Assembly: GCF_020162115.1 (NCBI RefSeq)
Contig: NZ_CP083911.1
Span: 62,001-126,000 of the forward strand
Source of the DNA: Tepidimonas taiwanensis
GTDB lineage: Bacteria > Pseudomonadota > Gammaproteobacteria > Burkholderiales > Burkholderiaceae_C
Direction of reading: 5' to 3'
DNA length: 64,000 nucleotides
Position numbers and translations under genes: made by a program. A model generated the notes under the pieces. That model did no database searches. It saw only the letters and a program-made list of their open reading frames with translations, and was not told where the DNA came from. The first letter of the stretch is position 1; each line of letters opens with the position of its first letter. Positions 33,838 to 42,035 of the stretch are shown piece after piece.

Positions 33838-34289
33838 CAGCGGGCGCACGGGGTGTGCAGCGTCAGATGAGCGCGCGTCGTCGCCGCGTCCATCGCGGCC
33901 AATGTCTGCGCCAACTGTTGCAGGGCGCGCTCCAGCGCCGGTGACGGCAAAGGGGTGGGATCAGAGCGACCGCAGTGGGGACAGCTGCGGCTGATGGTCA
34001 AGCTTGGCTCGACGGCACCCACCCATACGAACGCGCCCGATCGGCGCTTGCCCTCCACCGCCGGGGTGACGTCGCGCACCAACCCCGCCTGCTCCAAGCG
34101 TTGTAGCAACCGATAGAGGGTGACGCGATCCAGGCCCACACCCTGCGCCGATAACGCCGCCAGCAACGTGGAGTGCCGCCACACGCGGGACGGATGGGCG
34201 CGCAACACGTCGATGGCGGCGCGCATGCCTGGACTCAGACGCAGACCGCGCTGCCGCAATCGTTGCTGGATACCCGCCGGTAGATCCAT
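33825..34289 (-). CDS. zur: Fur family regulator, probably Zur
   Basis: A 154-residue Fur-superfamily protein: winged helix in the first 80 residues (HSTLLAALSAQGVGLDRVTLYRLLQRLEQAG, shown in part) and a dimerisation domain with two CxxC pairs (CPHC about residue 107 and CARC near the C-terminus) for structural zinc. It is divergent from a ZnuA-like zinc-binding protein gene, with a palindrome between, so Zur is more likely than Fur or PerR. Zur represses zinc uptake genes when zinc is plentiful. Confidence 0.82.
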   Translation of the reverse strand: MDLPAGIQQRLRQRGLRLSPGMRAAIDVLRAHPSRVWRHSTLLAALSAQGVGLDRVTLYRLLQRLEQAGLVRDVTPAVEGKRRSGAFVWVGAVEPSLTISRSCPHCGRSDPTPLPSPALERALQQLAQTLAAMDAATTRAHLTLHTPCARCQRD

Positions 34290-34297
34290 GGCTTAAT

Positions 34298-34310
34298 GCA
34301 ACAATGTTGC
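34298..34310. promoter_or_regulatory. palindrome between zur and znuA (candidate Zur box)
   Basis: A perfect dyad GCAACA-A-TGTTGC lies 9 bases upstream of the zur start and about 100 bases before znuA, next to TATTATTG that could be a -10. Position and symmetry fit a Zur operator shared by both genes. The sequence is not an exact match to the enterobacterial Zur box, so identity is inferred from context. Confidence 0.6.
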
Positions 34311-34407
34311 GCTATTATTGCCCAGCTGAGCGCTGGGCGGCGAGGCTTTGTCGTCGATCGGGCTGCGCCGCCCGTTGCGCCGTGGATGTGTGAGAAAGGA
34401 GTGCATC

Positions 34408-35466
34408 ATGACCGCATGGGAGATGGTTGGTGGCCGCTGGATGAGCCGCTGGGTTCGCGGACCCAGGCGACAGCGGGCGCATTGGCGGCTGGCCGTCGCC
34501 TTGTGTCTGGGTGGTTGGCAGGTGTTGGTGGGTGCGGCCAATGCCGCACCCACCGAGGCGGCTGGCCCAGTGCCCGTGGTGACGAGTTTCAGCATCCTGG
34601 GCGATATCGTGCAGCAAGTCGGCGGCGATCGGGTGAGTGTGCGCGCGCTGGTGGGGCCTGAGATGGATGCCCACGTCTACCAGCCCAAACCCGCCGACGC
34701 GCGCGCCGTGGCGGCAGCCAAGCTGTTGGTGGTCAACGGCCTGGGGTATGAGGGGTGGTTGGAGCGGCTGCTGCGCAGCGCCGGGTACCGCGGCGAGCTG
34801 GTGCGCGTGACCGATGGGATCGAGCCGCTGCCGGCAGTTGCGCCGCAGCCCTCCAAAGCGCACGCGGCAGCACCGCGCCGCGGTCATGCGCACGGCCATG
34901 ACCACGACCATGACCACGACCATGGCGCCTTCGATCCGCACGCGTGGCAGGATGTGCGCAACGTCATGGTTTATGCGCAACGCATCGCCGACGCGCTGTG
35001 CCGGGTGGATGCCCCTTCTTGCGATGGGTATCGCCAGCGTGCGCAGGCCTACCAGCAGACGTTGCGCGCGCTCGACGCCGATATTCGCTCGGCATGGGCC
35101 GCCATACCGGCCGAGCAGCGCAAAATCGTCACCTCTCACGATGCTTTTCGCTACTACGGCAACGCGTATGGCGTGACGTTTTTGCCGGCGCAGGGGGTGA
35201 GCACGGCCAGTGAGCCGTCCGCTGCGGGTGTCGCGCGGCTCATCCGGCAGATTCGGGCGGAGGGTGTACGGGCGGTGTTCGTGGAGCGCCTGACCGACCC
35301 ACGACTCGTGCAGCGCATCGCGCGCGAGTCAGGGGTCCAACCCGCCAGCGAGCCGTTGTATTCCGACGCGCTGTCGCGCGCCGACGGCGCCGCCCCAGAC
35401 TACGTTCGCCTGATGCGCCACAACACGCAGGCGATGGTCACTGCCGTGCGCGGCGCCACACCCTGA
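34408..35466 (+). CDS. znuA: zinc ABC transporter substrate-binding protein ZnuA
   Basis: A 352-residue periplasmic metal-binding protein (cluster A-I). A long basic N-region and hydrophobic core form a signal peptide, probably cleaved after GAANA (about residue 46). Metal ligands appear as His in MDAHVYQPKP, His in FDPHAWQDVRN, His in TSHDAFRYYG and Asp in LYSDALS. A central charged loop is HAHGHDHDHDHDHG, as in zinc-specific members. AAAGGAG lies 6 bases before the ATG. The membrane and ATPase partners znuB and znuC are not adjacent; selD follows on the other strand. Confidence 0.92.
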   Translation: MTAWEMVGGRWMSRWVRGPRRQRAHWRLAVALCLGGWQVLVGAANAAPTEAAGPVPVVTSFSILGDIVQQVGGDRVSVRALVGPEMDAHVYQPKPADARAVAAAKLLVVNGLGYEGWLERLLRSAGYRGELVRVTDGIEPLPAVAPQPSKAHAAAPRRGHAHGHDHDHDHDHGAFDPHAWQDVRNVMVYAQRIADALCRVDAPSCDGYRQRAQAYQQTLRALDADIRSAWAAIPAEQRKIVTSHDAFRYYGNAYGVTFLPAQGVSTASEPSAAGVARLIRQIRAEGVRAVFVERLTDPRLVQRIARESGVQPASEPLYSDALSRADGAAPDYVRLMRHNTQAMVTAVRGATP

Positions 35467-35487
35467 CGGCGGTGCCTCGATTGGTCA

Positions 35488-36564
35488 TCAGCGCAATCGC
35501 ACACCGGGCAAGGCAGCCTTGGCGGCGGGAGCGAGGGTGCCGATGACCCACCCCGGTTGCCCCTGCGCGGCGGTGAAGGCGGCCTGCACCGCGTCGAGCG
35601 CGTCCGGCGCGCAGGCCACCAGCAGCCCGCCGCTGGTCTGCGGATCGGTGATGATCGTCTGCCATGCGCTGTGGTCGTCGGCGGGTAGCGCCGTCAGGTC
35701 CACGGCGTCGCCGTAGCTGGCCCAATTGCGGCCAGAGGCACCAGTGGCGATGCCATCAGCGAGCAGCGCGCGACTGACGTCCAGCACCGGCACGGCGCCT
35801 GCGTCCACCGTGGCGACGAGGCCCGCCGGGCGGCACATCTCCAGCAGGTGGCCGGCGAGGCCGAAGCCCGTGACGTCCGTCATCGCGTGCACCCCGGGCA
35901 GCCGCGCCAGCGCCGCACCGGCGCGGTTGAGCAGCGTGGTCCAGCGCCGCATCTCGCGGTAGCCGTCGGCGTCGAGTAGCCCCTTTTTCAGCGCGGCGGA
36001 CAGGATCCCGACGCCCAGCGGCTTGCCCAGGACCAGCACGTCGCCGGGCCGTGCGCCGGCGTTCGTCTTGACGTGGGCCGGGTGCACGGTGCCGATCGCG
36101 GCCAGGCCGTAGATCGGCTCCACGGTGTCGATCGAATGCCCCCCGGCCAGCACGACCCCCGCCGCGCGGCAGGCGTGCGCGCCGCCTTCGAGCACGCGGC
36201 CGATGACCAATTCCGGCAACTGGTTGATCGGCATGCCGACCAGCGCCAACGCCAGCAGTGGCTCGCCCCCCATCGCATACACGTCGGACAGCGCGTTGGT
36301 CGCGGCGATGGCGCCAAAGTCGAACGCGTCGTCCACCACCGGGGTGAAAAAGTCCGTCGTCGCCACCAGCGCCAGATCGTCGCGCAGGCGGTAGACTGCC
36401 GCATCGTCGCTGGTGGCGGTGCCCACCAGCAGTTCGGGCGGTGCCAAGTGGGCCGGCACCTGCGCCAGCAGCCGCTGCAGCACCGCCGGGGCGATCTTGC
36501 AGCCGCAGCCGCCGCCGTGCGCCCACGCGGTCAGGCGGTTGGGGTCGCGTGTTTCGGTGTTCAT
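35488..36564 (-). CDS. selD: selenide, water dikinase SelD
   Basis: A 358-residue ATP-dependent enzyme making selenophosphate for selenoprotein synthesis and tRNA selenouridine. The catalytic N-terminal loop reads HGGGCGCKI, so the active-site residue is Cys (not selenocysteine) followed by the essential Lys. DDAAVYRL, TTDFFTPVVDD, ATNALSDVYAMGG and the AIRS-like TDVTGFGLAGH bind ATP and metal. It is divergent from selU with start codons 43 bases apart. No selA or selB is visible here, so tRNA modification may be the main use. Confidence 0.96.
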   Translation of the reverse strand: MNTETRDPNRLTAWAHGGGCGCKIAPAVLQRLLAQVPAHLAPPELLVGTATSDDAAVYRLRDDLALVATTDFFTPVVDDAFDFGAIAATNALSDVYAMGGEPLLALALVGMPINQLPELVIGRVLEGGAHACRAAGVVLAGGHSIDTVEPIYGLAAIGTVHPAHVKTNAGARPGDVLVLGKPLGVGILSAALKKGLLDADGYREMRRWTTLLNRAGAALARLPGVHAMTDVTGFGLAGHLLEMCRPAGLVATVDAGAVPVLDVSRALLADGIATGASGRNWASYGDAVDLTALPADDHSAWQTIITDPQTSGGLLVACAPDALDAVQAAFTAAQGQPGWVIGTLAPAAKAALPGVRLR

Positions 36565-36607
36565 CGTTTTCTCTCGTTCGGCGCGGACGCCCCGCGCCGC
36601 ATGCATC

Positions 36608-37675
36608 ATGGCCGTCAAGCCCGATATTGTCACGCTGGATCGCATCGGCGAGTTCGATACGCTGATCGACGCGCGCACGCCGGCGGAGTTTGCGCTCGAC
36701 CACCTGCCGGGGGCGGTCAACCTGCCGGTGCTCGACGACGAGCAGCGTCGCCTCGTCGGCACGATCTACAAGCAGGCCGGCGCGTTCGAGGCGCGGCGCA
36801 TCGGCGGTGCGTGGGTGGCGCGCAATATCGCCCGCCATGTGGAGCGCACGATGCAGGACAAGCCCGCGCATTGGCGGCCGCTGGTGTACTGCTGGCGCGG
36901 CGGGCAGCGCAGCGGTTCGTTCGTGCTGTGGCTGCGCCAGATCGGCTGGGCGGCAGCACAGTTGCAGGGGGGGTACAAGGGTTACCGGCGCTGGGTCGTG
37001 GAGCAGTTGCAGGCCCTGCCCCCGACGCTGCGCTGGCGGGTCGTCGGTGGACCCACGGGCAGCGGCAAGACGCGCCTGCTGCGGGCGCTGGCGGCGCGCG
37101 GGGCCCAGGTGCTGGACCTGGAGGCGCTGGCGCGTCACCGGGGGTCGATCCTGGGCGCGTGGCCCGACGGACAGCCGCAGCCGAGCCAGAAGGCGTTCGA
37201 CACGGCGCTGGTGGACGCGCTGCGCCGCTTCGACCCCGCCCGACCCGTCTGGGTGGAGGCGGAGAGCCGCAAGATCGGCGCGGTACAGCTGCCGCAGGCG
37301 CTGGTGGACGCGCTGCAGCGGGCACCGCGCGTGCAGGTCGAGGCGCCGTTCGCCGCCCGGCTGGCGCTGGTGCTGGAAGACTACGCCTGGCTGGGTCGTG
37401 ACCGGCAGGCGCTGGCCCAGCGACTGACCGCCTTGCGCGGCCTGCAGCCCAACGACACGCTGGCGCGCTGGCAGACCTGGGCGCTGGCGGGGCGGCTGAC
37501 CGAGCTGTTCGCGGAGCTCATGACGCACCACTACGATCCGCTCTACCGGCGCTCGCAAGATCGCTCGGGAGTGCCGCCGTGGCGCACCGTGCCGGTGGCG
37601 GCGCTGGATGCGGACGGGCTGAACCGAGCCGCGTCGGATCTGCTGAACGACACGGGCCAGGGAACCCACGCATGA
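36608..37675 (+). CDS. selU: tRNA 2-selenouridine synthase SelU/MnmH
   Basis: A 355-residue enzyme that replaces sulfur with selenium at the wobble 2-thiouridine of tRNAs for Lys, Glu and Gln, through a geranylated intermediate. The N-terminal rhodanese domain holds the catalytic Cys95 in VYCWRGGQRSGS; a P-loop GGPTGSGKT (147-155) starts the second domain. Length matches the family. It needs selenophosphate from divergent selD. Its stop overlaps the next start (ATGA), coupling it to a DUF3429 membrane protein. Confidence 0.95.
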   Translation: MAVKPDIVTLDRIGEFDTLIDARTPAEFALDHLPGAVNLPVLDDEQRRLVGTIYKQAGAFEARRIGGAWVARNIARHVERTMQDKPAHWRPLVYCWRGGQRSGSFVLWLRQIGWAAAQLQGGYKGYRRWVVEQLQALPPTLRWRVVGGPTGSGKTRLLRALAARGAQVLDLEALARHRGSILGAWPDGQPQPSQKAFDTALVDALRRFDPARPVWVEAESRKIGAVQLPQALVDALQRAPRVQVEAPFAARLALVLEDYAWLGRDRQALAQRLTALRGLQPNDTLARWQTWALAGRLTELFAELMTHHYDPLYRRSQDRSGVPPWRTVPVAALDADGLNRAASDLLNDTGQGTHA

Positions 37676-38154
37676 CGATGAGCGAACGCGACGACACCCA
37701 CCACGAGGCACCGATGCCGACCGCCGCTGCGTGGCTTGGCTACGGTGGGTTGCTGCCGTTTGCGGGCGGAGCCGCGGGGGTTTGGCTGACCGCCGGATTC
37801 GCGCAGTCCGCGATCGGTGCGGCGCTGTTGTGCTACGGCGGCGCCATCCTGAGTTTTCTCGGGGGCATCCACTGGGGTTGGGGGGCGCAGGCCGGTGCCG
37901 ACCGGGTCGGGGCACGTCTGGTCTGGTCGGTGGTCCCGTCGCTGTGGGCGGCGTTTGCCATGACCTTGGGGCTGCTCACCGGGCCGCGTGTGGGCTATGC
38001 GGCGCTCGTCGCGGGCCTGCTGTTGTGGCGGGTGCTAGAGGTGGCGGCCTGCCCGCCCGGTCCGGTGGCGCCCTGGTACCCCCGGTTGCGCCGGCACCTG
38101 ACGTTTGGGGCCGCGTCGTGTCTGGCCTTGGCGGCCGTGGCATCGCCGGCCTGA
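37672..38154 (+). CDS. DUF3429 family inner-membrane protein
   Basis: A 160-residue protein with about four to five membrane helices and the family's core LCYGGAILSFLGGIHWGWG. No biochemical role is established for DUF3429. The ATG overlaps the selU stop by four bases, so it is co-translated with the selenouridine synthase; a second Met (37678) follows two codons later. The coupling is the only functional hint and may simply reflect compact gene packing. Confidence 0.85.
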   Translation: MTMSERDDTHHEAPMPTAAAWLGYGGLLPFAGGAAGVWLTAGFAQSAIGAALLCYGGAILSFLGGIHWGWGAQAGADRVGARLVWSVVPSLWAAFAMTLGLLTGPRVGYAALVAGLLLWRVLEVAACPPGPVAPWYPRLRRHLTFGAASCLALAAVASPA

Positions 38155-38229
38155 TATGCGTCTGAATGTATAAGAAAAGAGAAAAAAAGTCGTTGGTGTT
38201 TTGACGGCCGGTGCCTAGAGTTACGGCCC

Positions 38230-39042
38230 ATGATCGAATGGGCATATGTAGCGGGCGGCGCGGTCGTGGGGTTCATCGTCGGGCTGACGGGCGTCGGCGG
38301 CGGGTCGCTGATGACGCCGCTTTTGCTGTACGGATTTGGTGTGTCACCGTCGGTGGCGGTGGGGACCGACCTGCTGTTCGCGGGGCTGACCAAGGGCGTG
38401 GGGGTGTGGTCGTTCGCCCGCCGGGGCCTGGTGCCGTGGCGCGTGGTGCGCGACCTGGGCGGTGCCAGCGTCGCAGGGGTGGCGGCGATGCTGCTGGTGC
38501 TGCACACGGTCGGTGCAGCGAGCAAGGAGGTGGAGCAGGCGATTCGCGTCGCTCTCGGGGTGATGCTGCTATTGACTGCGATGGCCACCGCCATCAAAGT
38601 CATGCAGGCCGGCTGGCGCTGGCGCGCGACCCCTGCACCGGTGTTGCCTCCTGCGGACGACGAGACGGCCCAGCGGCCCCGCTGGCGCTGGGCGCCGTGG
38701 GGGTTCGGTGCGGCGATCGGTGCGCTGGTCGTGCTGACCTCGGTGGGGGCCGGTGCAGTGGGCGTGGTCGCGCTGATGGCGATCTATCCGCGCCTGCCGA
38801 TGGCCCGCGTCGTCGCCGCCGACGTCACCTACGCCGTGCCGGTGACGCTGATCGCGGGTCTTGGGCACGCGGCGCTGCTCGGGACGGTGGACTGGGCGCT
38901 GCTGGGCTGGCTGTTGCTGGGGTCATGGCCCGGGATCTGGCTGGGCAGCCGCCTCGTGCAGCACGCACCGGTGGCGTGGTTGCGCACAGCGCTGTCCGCG
39001 ATGCTGGGCTGGGTGGGGATCAAATTGTTGGGGGTGGTTTGA
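38230..39042 (+). CDS. TauE/SafE family sulfite/organic anion exporter
   Basis: A 270-residue membrane protein with about eight helices and the two TauE/SafE repeats: GGAVVGFIVGLTGVGGGSLMTP-like N-terminal repeat and a second at GAAIGALVVLTSVGAGAVGV. Such proteins are thought to export sulfite, sulfoacetate or related anions. It faces the sulfate-assimilation operon tail to tail, so protection from excess sulfite is a reasonable guess. It lies 75 bases after DUF3429, with a preceding AT-rich run (38167-38190). Confidence 0.88.
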   Translation: MIEWAYVAGGAVVGFIVGLTGVGGGSLMTPLLLYGFGVSPSVAVGTDLLFAGLTKGVGVWSFARRGLVPWRVVRDLGGASVAGVAAMLLVLHTVGAASKEVEQAIRVALGVMLLLTAMATAIKVMQAGWRWRATPAPVLPPADDETAQRPRWRWAPWGFGAAIGALVVLTSVGAGAVGVVALMAIYPRLPMARVVAADVTYAVPVTLIAGLGHAALLGTVDWALLGWLLLGSWPGIWLGSRLVQHAPVAWLRTALSAMLGWVGIKLLGVV

Positions 39043-39078
39043 CGCGACCACCCTGCCCAGGCCGCGAGCTGCGGTGGG

Positions 39079-39774
39079 TCAAGCCACCGGGGTGGCACCG
39101 GCCCCCACGATCACGACGGTTGGTCGGCCGCTGTGTTGGTCGCTGGCGCTTGCCAGCATACGGACGGTATGCTGGCTGTAGCGTACGTCGGGCCAGCCCG
39201 CGCGAGAGACGGCCAGCACCGGGGTGTCCGGGTGCCAGCCCGCCTCCAGCAAACGCTCCGCCAGAGCCGGCAGTTGTTTGCCCGCCATGTAAAACACTTC
39301 CGTATCGGCGTGACAGCCACCGCTGAGATCGCCTTCGCGCGTCATGGCCGTGGTCAGCGCCACGCTGCGGCCGCGGCCACGCCGCGTCAGCGGGCGCTGA
39401 AGATCGGCCGCAGCGGCCAGCGCCGCTGTGATGCCGGGAACGACCTCCGTGGTGTGCCCTGCGCCGCGCACCACCGCCAGTTCTTCCTCGAGTCGACCGA
39501 ACACACTGGGGTCACCCCCCTTGAGGCGCACCACCACCGCATGTTGGCTGGCCAGTTGGAGCAGCATGGCATCGATGTCGGCCTGCGCGGTGGCGTGACA
39601 AAAGCCCCGTTTGCCCACGTCGATCCAGCGCGCTTGGGGCGCATGCTCGCGCAGCGCGGGGTCGGCCAGTGCGTCGGCCAGTACGACGTCGGCGCGCTGC
39701 AGCCACCGCAAGCCGCGCACCGTGATCAGGTCGGCCGCCCCCGCGCCGGCACCAATGAACACGACCGTGCCCAT
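39079..39774 (-). CDS. cobA: uroporphyrinogen-III C-methyltransferase (SUMT)
   Basis: A 231-residue tetrapyrrole methylase that uses two SAM to make precorrin-2, the first step to siroheme. Motifs: FIGAGAGAADLITVRGL, VRLKGGDPSVFGR, VVPGITAALAAAADLQRPLTRRG and the C-terminal VVIVGAGA. It is the single-domain form, without the dehydrogenase/ferrochelatase module of CysG. It lies three bases after cysN at the end of the sulfate-assimilation operon, consistent with supplying siroheme to CysI. A separate CbiX-type chelatase is 14 kb away. Confidence 0.94.
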   Translation of the reverse strand: MGTVVFIGAGAGAADLITVRGLRWLQRADVVLADALADPALREHAPQARWIDVGKRGFCHATAQADIDAMLLQLASQHAVVVRLKGGDPSVFGRLEEELAVVRGAGHTTEVVPGITAALAAAADLQRPLTRRGRGRSVALTTAMTREGDLSGGCHADTEVFYMAGKQLPALAERLLEAGWHPDTPVLAVSRAGWPDVRYSQHTVRMLASASDQHSGRPTVVIVGAGATPVA

Positions 39775-39777
39775 GGA

Positions 39778-41073
39778 TCAGTCGACCAGCAGTGCACCGC
39801 TGGTGCGGTGGGTGCCAGGATCGACGAGGATGAGCGCACCGCTCATCGGCTCGCCGTGGAAGCGGCTTACCGGCAGTGCTTCGGCACATTGAATTTGTAC
39901 ACGCCCGATGTCGTTGACACCGAGCTGTTGCGCTGGCGTCGGCGCGAGCGTGTCGATATCGAGCCGATGTTCGATGGCGCTGATGCGGCCCTGCACCCAA
40001 CGGTGGCCGTGACGCAACCAGTAGCGGCGACCCACGACGGCCGCTTCGGTGTCGAGCCATGCCAGCGTTGCACCAAAGCTCGAGCGAGCCGACAGTGAGC
40101 CAGGTGCCCCCAGCCAGTCGCCGCGGGAGATGTCGAGCTGCCGATCGAGCACGAGGCCGATCGATTGTCCCGCATGGCCCGCTTCGATCGGTTGCGCGCC
40201 GTGGTGCAGCACGGCGGCTACGCGTGCCCGCTCACCGCTGGGATGCACGACCACCTCGTCGCCCACACGTACGGTTCCCGCGCCCAGACGGCCCCAGAAA
40301 ATGCGCGGCTGGTGTCCCGTGCCGTCGCCCTGCCGCGCCACCCACTGCACGCTCAGCCGCCACGGGGCGTCGGCGTCAGGCTGCAACACGGGCAACGACT
40401 CCAGCAGCGCCAGCAGCGTCGGTCCGCGATAGTCGCCGATGGCGGCCGGGGTGGTCACGTTGTCGCCGCGCAGCGCCGACACAGGGACGATGCCCGCCGG
40501 GTGCAGTCCCGCACGATCTGCGAAGGTCAACAACGCCTCCCGCGTGGCCGCAAACGCGGCCGCGGCGTCGGGCACGGCATCGATTTTGTTGACGGCAAAA
40601 ATGATGTGTGGCACGCCCAAGCGCTGTACCAGCAGCGCGTGTCGGCGCGTCTGTGGCAACAAGGTGACCGGACGCTGGGTGAGATCGAGTTTGGTCACGT
40701 CCACCAGTACGACCGCGGCGTGGCTGCCAGCGGCTGCCGTGACCATGTTGCGCGTGTATTGTTCGTGCCCGGGCGCGTCGGCAATGATGAATTTGCGCCG
40801 TGGCGTGGCGAAGTAGCGGTACGCGACGTCGATGGTGATGCCTTGCTCGCGCTCGGCTTCGAGTCCGTCGGTGAGCAGCGACAAATCCAACGCCTCGCCG
40901 CGGCTGTGGCGGCGCAGCGCGTCGACCTGGTCGGTCAGCAGCGCGCGGCTGTCGTACAGCAGCCGACCGATCAGCGTGCTTTTGCCGTCGTCGACGCTGC
41001 CCGCGGTCAGAAAACGCAGCGCGGCGTGTGTGTCGCCCGCCGAGTCATCGTGGCGGAATGCGGTCGTGTCCAT
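39778..41073 (-). CDS. cysN: sulfate adenylyltransferase subunit 1 CysN (GTPase)
   Basis: A 431-residue translation-factor-like GTPase that drives APS formation by CysD. G1 is GSVDDGKST, G2 is within EREQGITIDVAY, G3 is DAPGH and G4 is NKID. Beta-barrel domains 2 and 3 follow (about 230-430). It is the unfused form, with no C-terminal APS kinase (CysC), which agrees with direct APS reduction by the neighbouring CysH. Two bases separate the cysD stop from this ATG. Confidence 0.95.
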   Translation of the reverse strand: MDTTAFRHDDSAGDTHAALRFLTAGSVDDGKSTLIGRLLYDSRALLTDQVDALRRHSRGEALDLSLLTDGLEAEREQGITIDVAYRYFATPRRKFIIADAPGHEQYTRNMVTAAAGSHAAVVLVDVTKLDLTQRPVTLLPQTRRHALLVQRLGVPHIIFAVNKIDAVPDAAAAFAATREALLTFADRAGLHPAGIVPVSALRGDNVTTPAAIGDYRGPTLLALLESLPVLQPDADAPWRLSVQWVARQGDGTGHQPRIFWGRLGAGTVRVGDEVVVHPSGERARVAAVLHHGAQPIEAGHAGQSIGLVLDRQLDISRGDWLGAPGSLSARSSFGATLAWLDTEAAVVGRRYWLRHGHRWVQGRISAIEHRLDIDTLAPTPAQQLGVNDIGRVQIQCAEALPVSRFHGEPMSGALILVDPGTHRTSGALLVD

Positions 41074-41075
41074 CG

Positions 41076-42035
41076 TCAGAAATACCCTTCGCGTTTGCGC
41101 CGCTCCATGGCGGCGTCGTTGGTGCGGTCGTCCATGCGGGTGGCCCCGCGCTCGCTGACCTCGGTGCGCAGTGTCTCGGCCACGATCGCCTCGACACTGT
41201 CGGCATGGCTCTCCACGGGGCAAGTACAGGTCATGTCACCGACGGTGCGAAAGCGCACCCGCACGGTTTCGACGGTTTCGCCGGCACGGGGCGGTGTGAG
41301 CGGCGTGACCGGCACCAGCAGGCCTTGCCGCCGCACCACGGCGCGCTCGTGCGCATAGTACAGGGTGGGCAGGGCGATCTGCTCGCGGGCGATATAGGCC
41401 CAGACGTCCAGCTCGGTCCAGTTGCTGATCGGAAACGCCCGCATGTGCTCGCCCGGTTGCAGCCGGGTGTTGAACAGCATCCACAGCTCGGGCCGCTGTG
41501 CCTTGGGTTGCCATTGACCAAACGCGTCGCGGTGCGAGAAGATGCGCTCCTTGGCGCGGGCTTTTTCCTCGTCGCGGCGCGCGCCGCCGATCAGCACGTC
41601 GAAGCGGTTCGCTTCGATCGTCTCGAGCAGCGTGACCGACTGTGCCGCGTTGCGCGAGGCCATGGGGTCGGGTAGCCGCACCGTGCCGCGCGCGATGGAG
41701 TCCTCGACGGATCCGACGATCAGGGTGTCGCCGTGTTGTTGCACGAGGGCGTCACGAAACGCAATGACCTCGGGAAAATTGTGCCCGGTGTCGACGTGCA
41801 GCAGCGGCAGCGGCAGCTGCCCTTCCCAGCTGCCGTCGGGGCGTCGCCGCTGAAACGCTTTGCGCGCCAGGTGCAGCACGACGCAGGAGTCCTTGCCGCC
41901 AGAGAACAGCAGTGCCGGTCGCTCGAAGGCACCGATGGCCTCGCGCAGCAAATAGATGCCTTCTTCTTCCAGCGCGTCGAGGTGACGCCAATCGATATCG
42001 GGCAGCAGTCGGTGTTGGAAAACAGGGGCGTTCAT
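41076..42035 (-). CDS. cysD: sulfate adenylyltransferase subunit 2 CysD
   Basis: A 319-residue ATP pyrophosphatase-type subunit that forms APS from ATP and sulfate. The PP-loop is ALLFSGGKDSCVVLHLA; HVDTGHNFPEVI and GGARRDEEKARAKER (adenylate binding) and the C-terminal MERRKREGYF are all typical. The start overlaps the cysH stop (ATGA), and cysN follows after two bases, so the subunits are translated together. Confidence 0.97.
   Translation of the reverse strand: MNAPVFQHRLLPDIDWRHLDALEEEGIYLLREAIGAFERPALLFSGGKDSCVVLHLARKAFQRRRPDGSWEGQLPLPLLHVDTGHNFPEVIAFRDALVQQHGDTLIVGSVEDSIARGTVRLPDPMASRNAAQSVTLLETIEANRFDVLIGGARRDEEKARAKERIFSHRDAFGQWQPKAQRPELWMLFNTRLQPGEHMRAFPISNWTELDVWAYIAREQIALPTLYYAHERAVVRRQGLLVPVTPLTPPRAGETVETVRVRFRTVGDMTCTCPVESHADSVEAIVAETLRTEVSERGATRMDDRTNDAAMERRKREGYF

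Noticed and set aside
35488..36564. SelD as a selenocysteine-containing enzyme
   Set aside because: The active-site codon region reads HGGGCGCKI with ordinary Cys codons and no in-frame TGA, so no recoding is needed.
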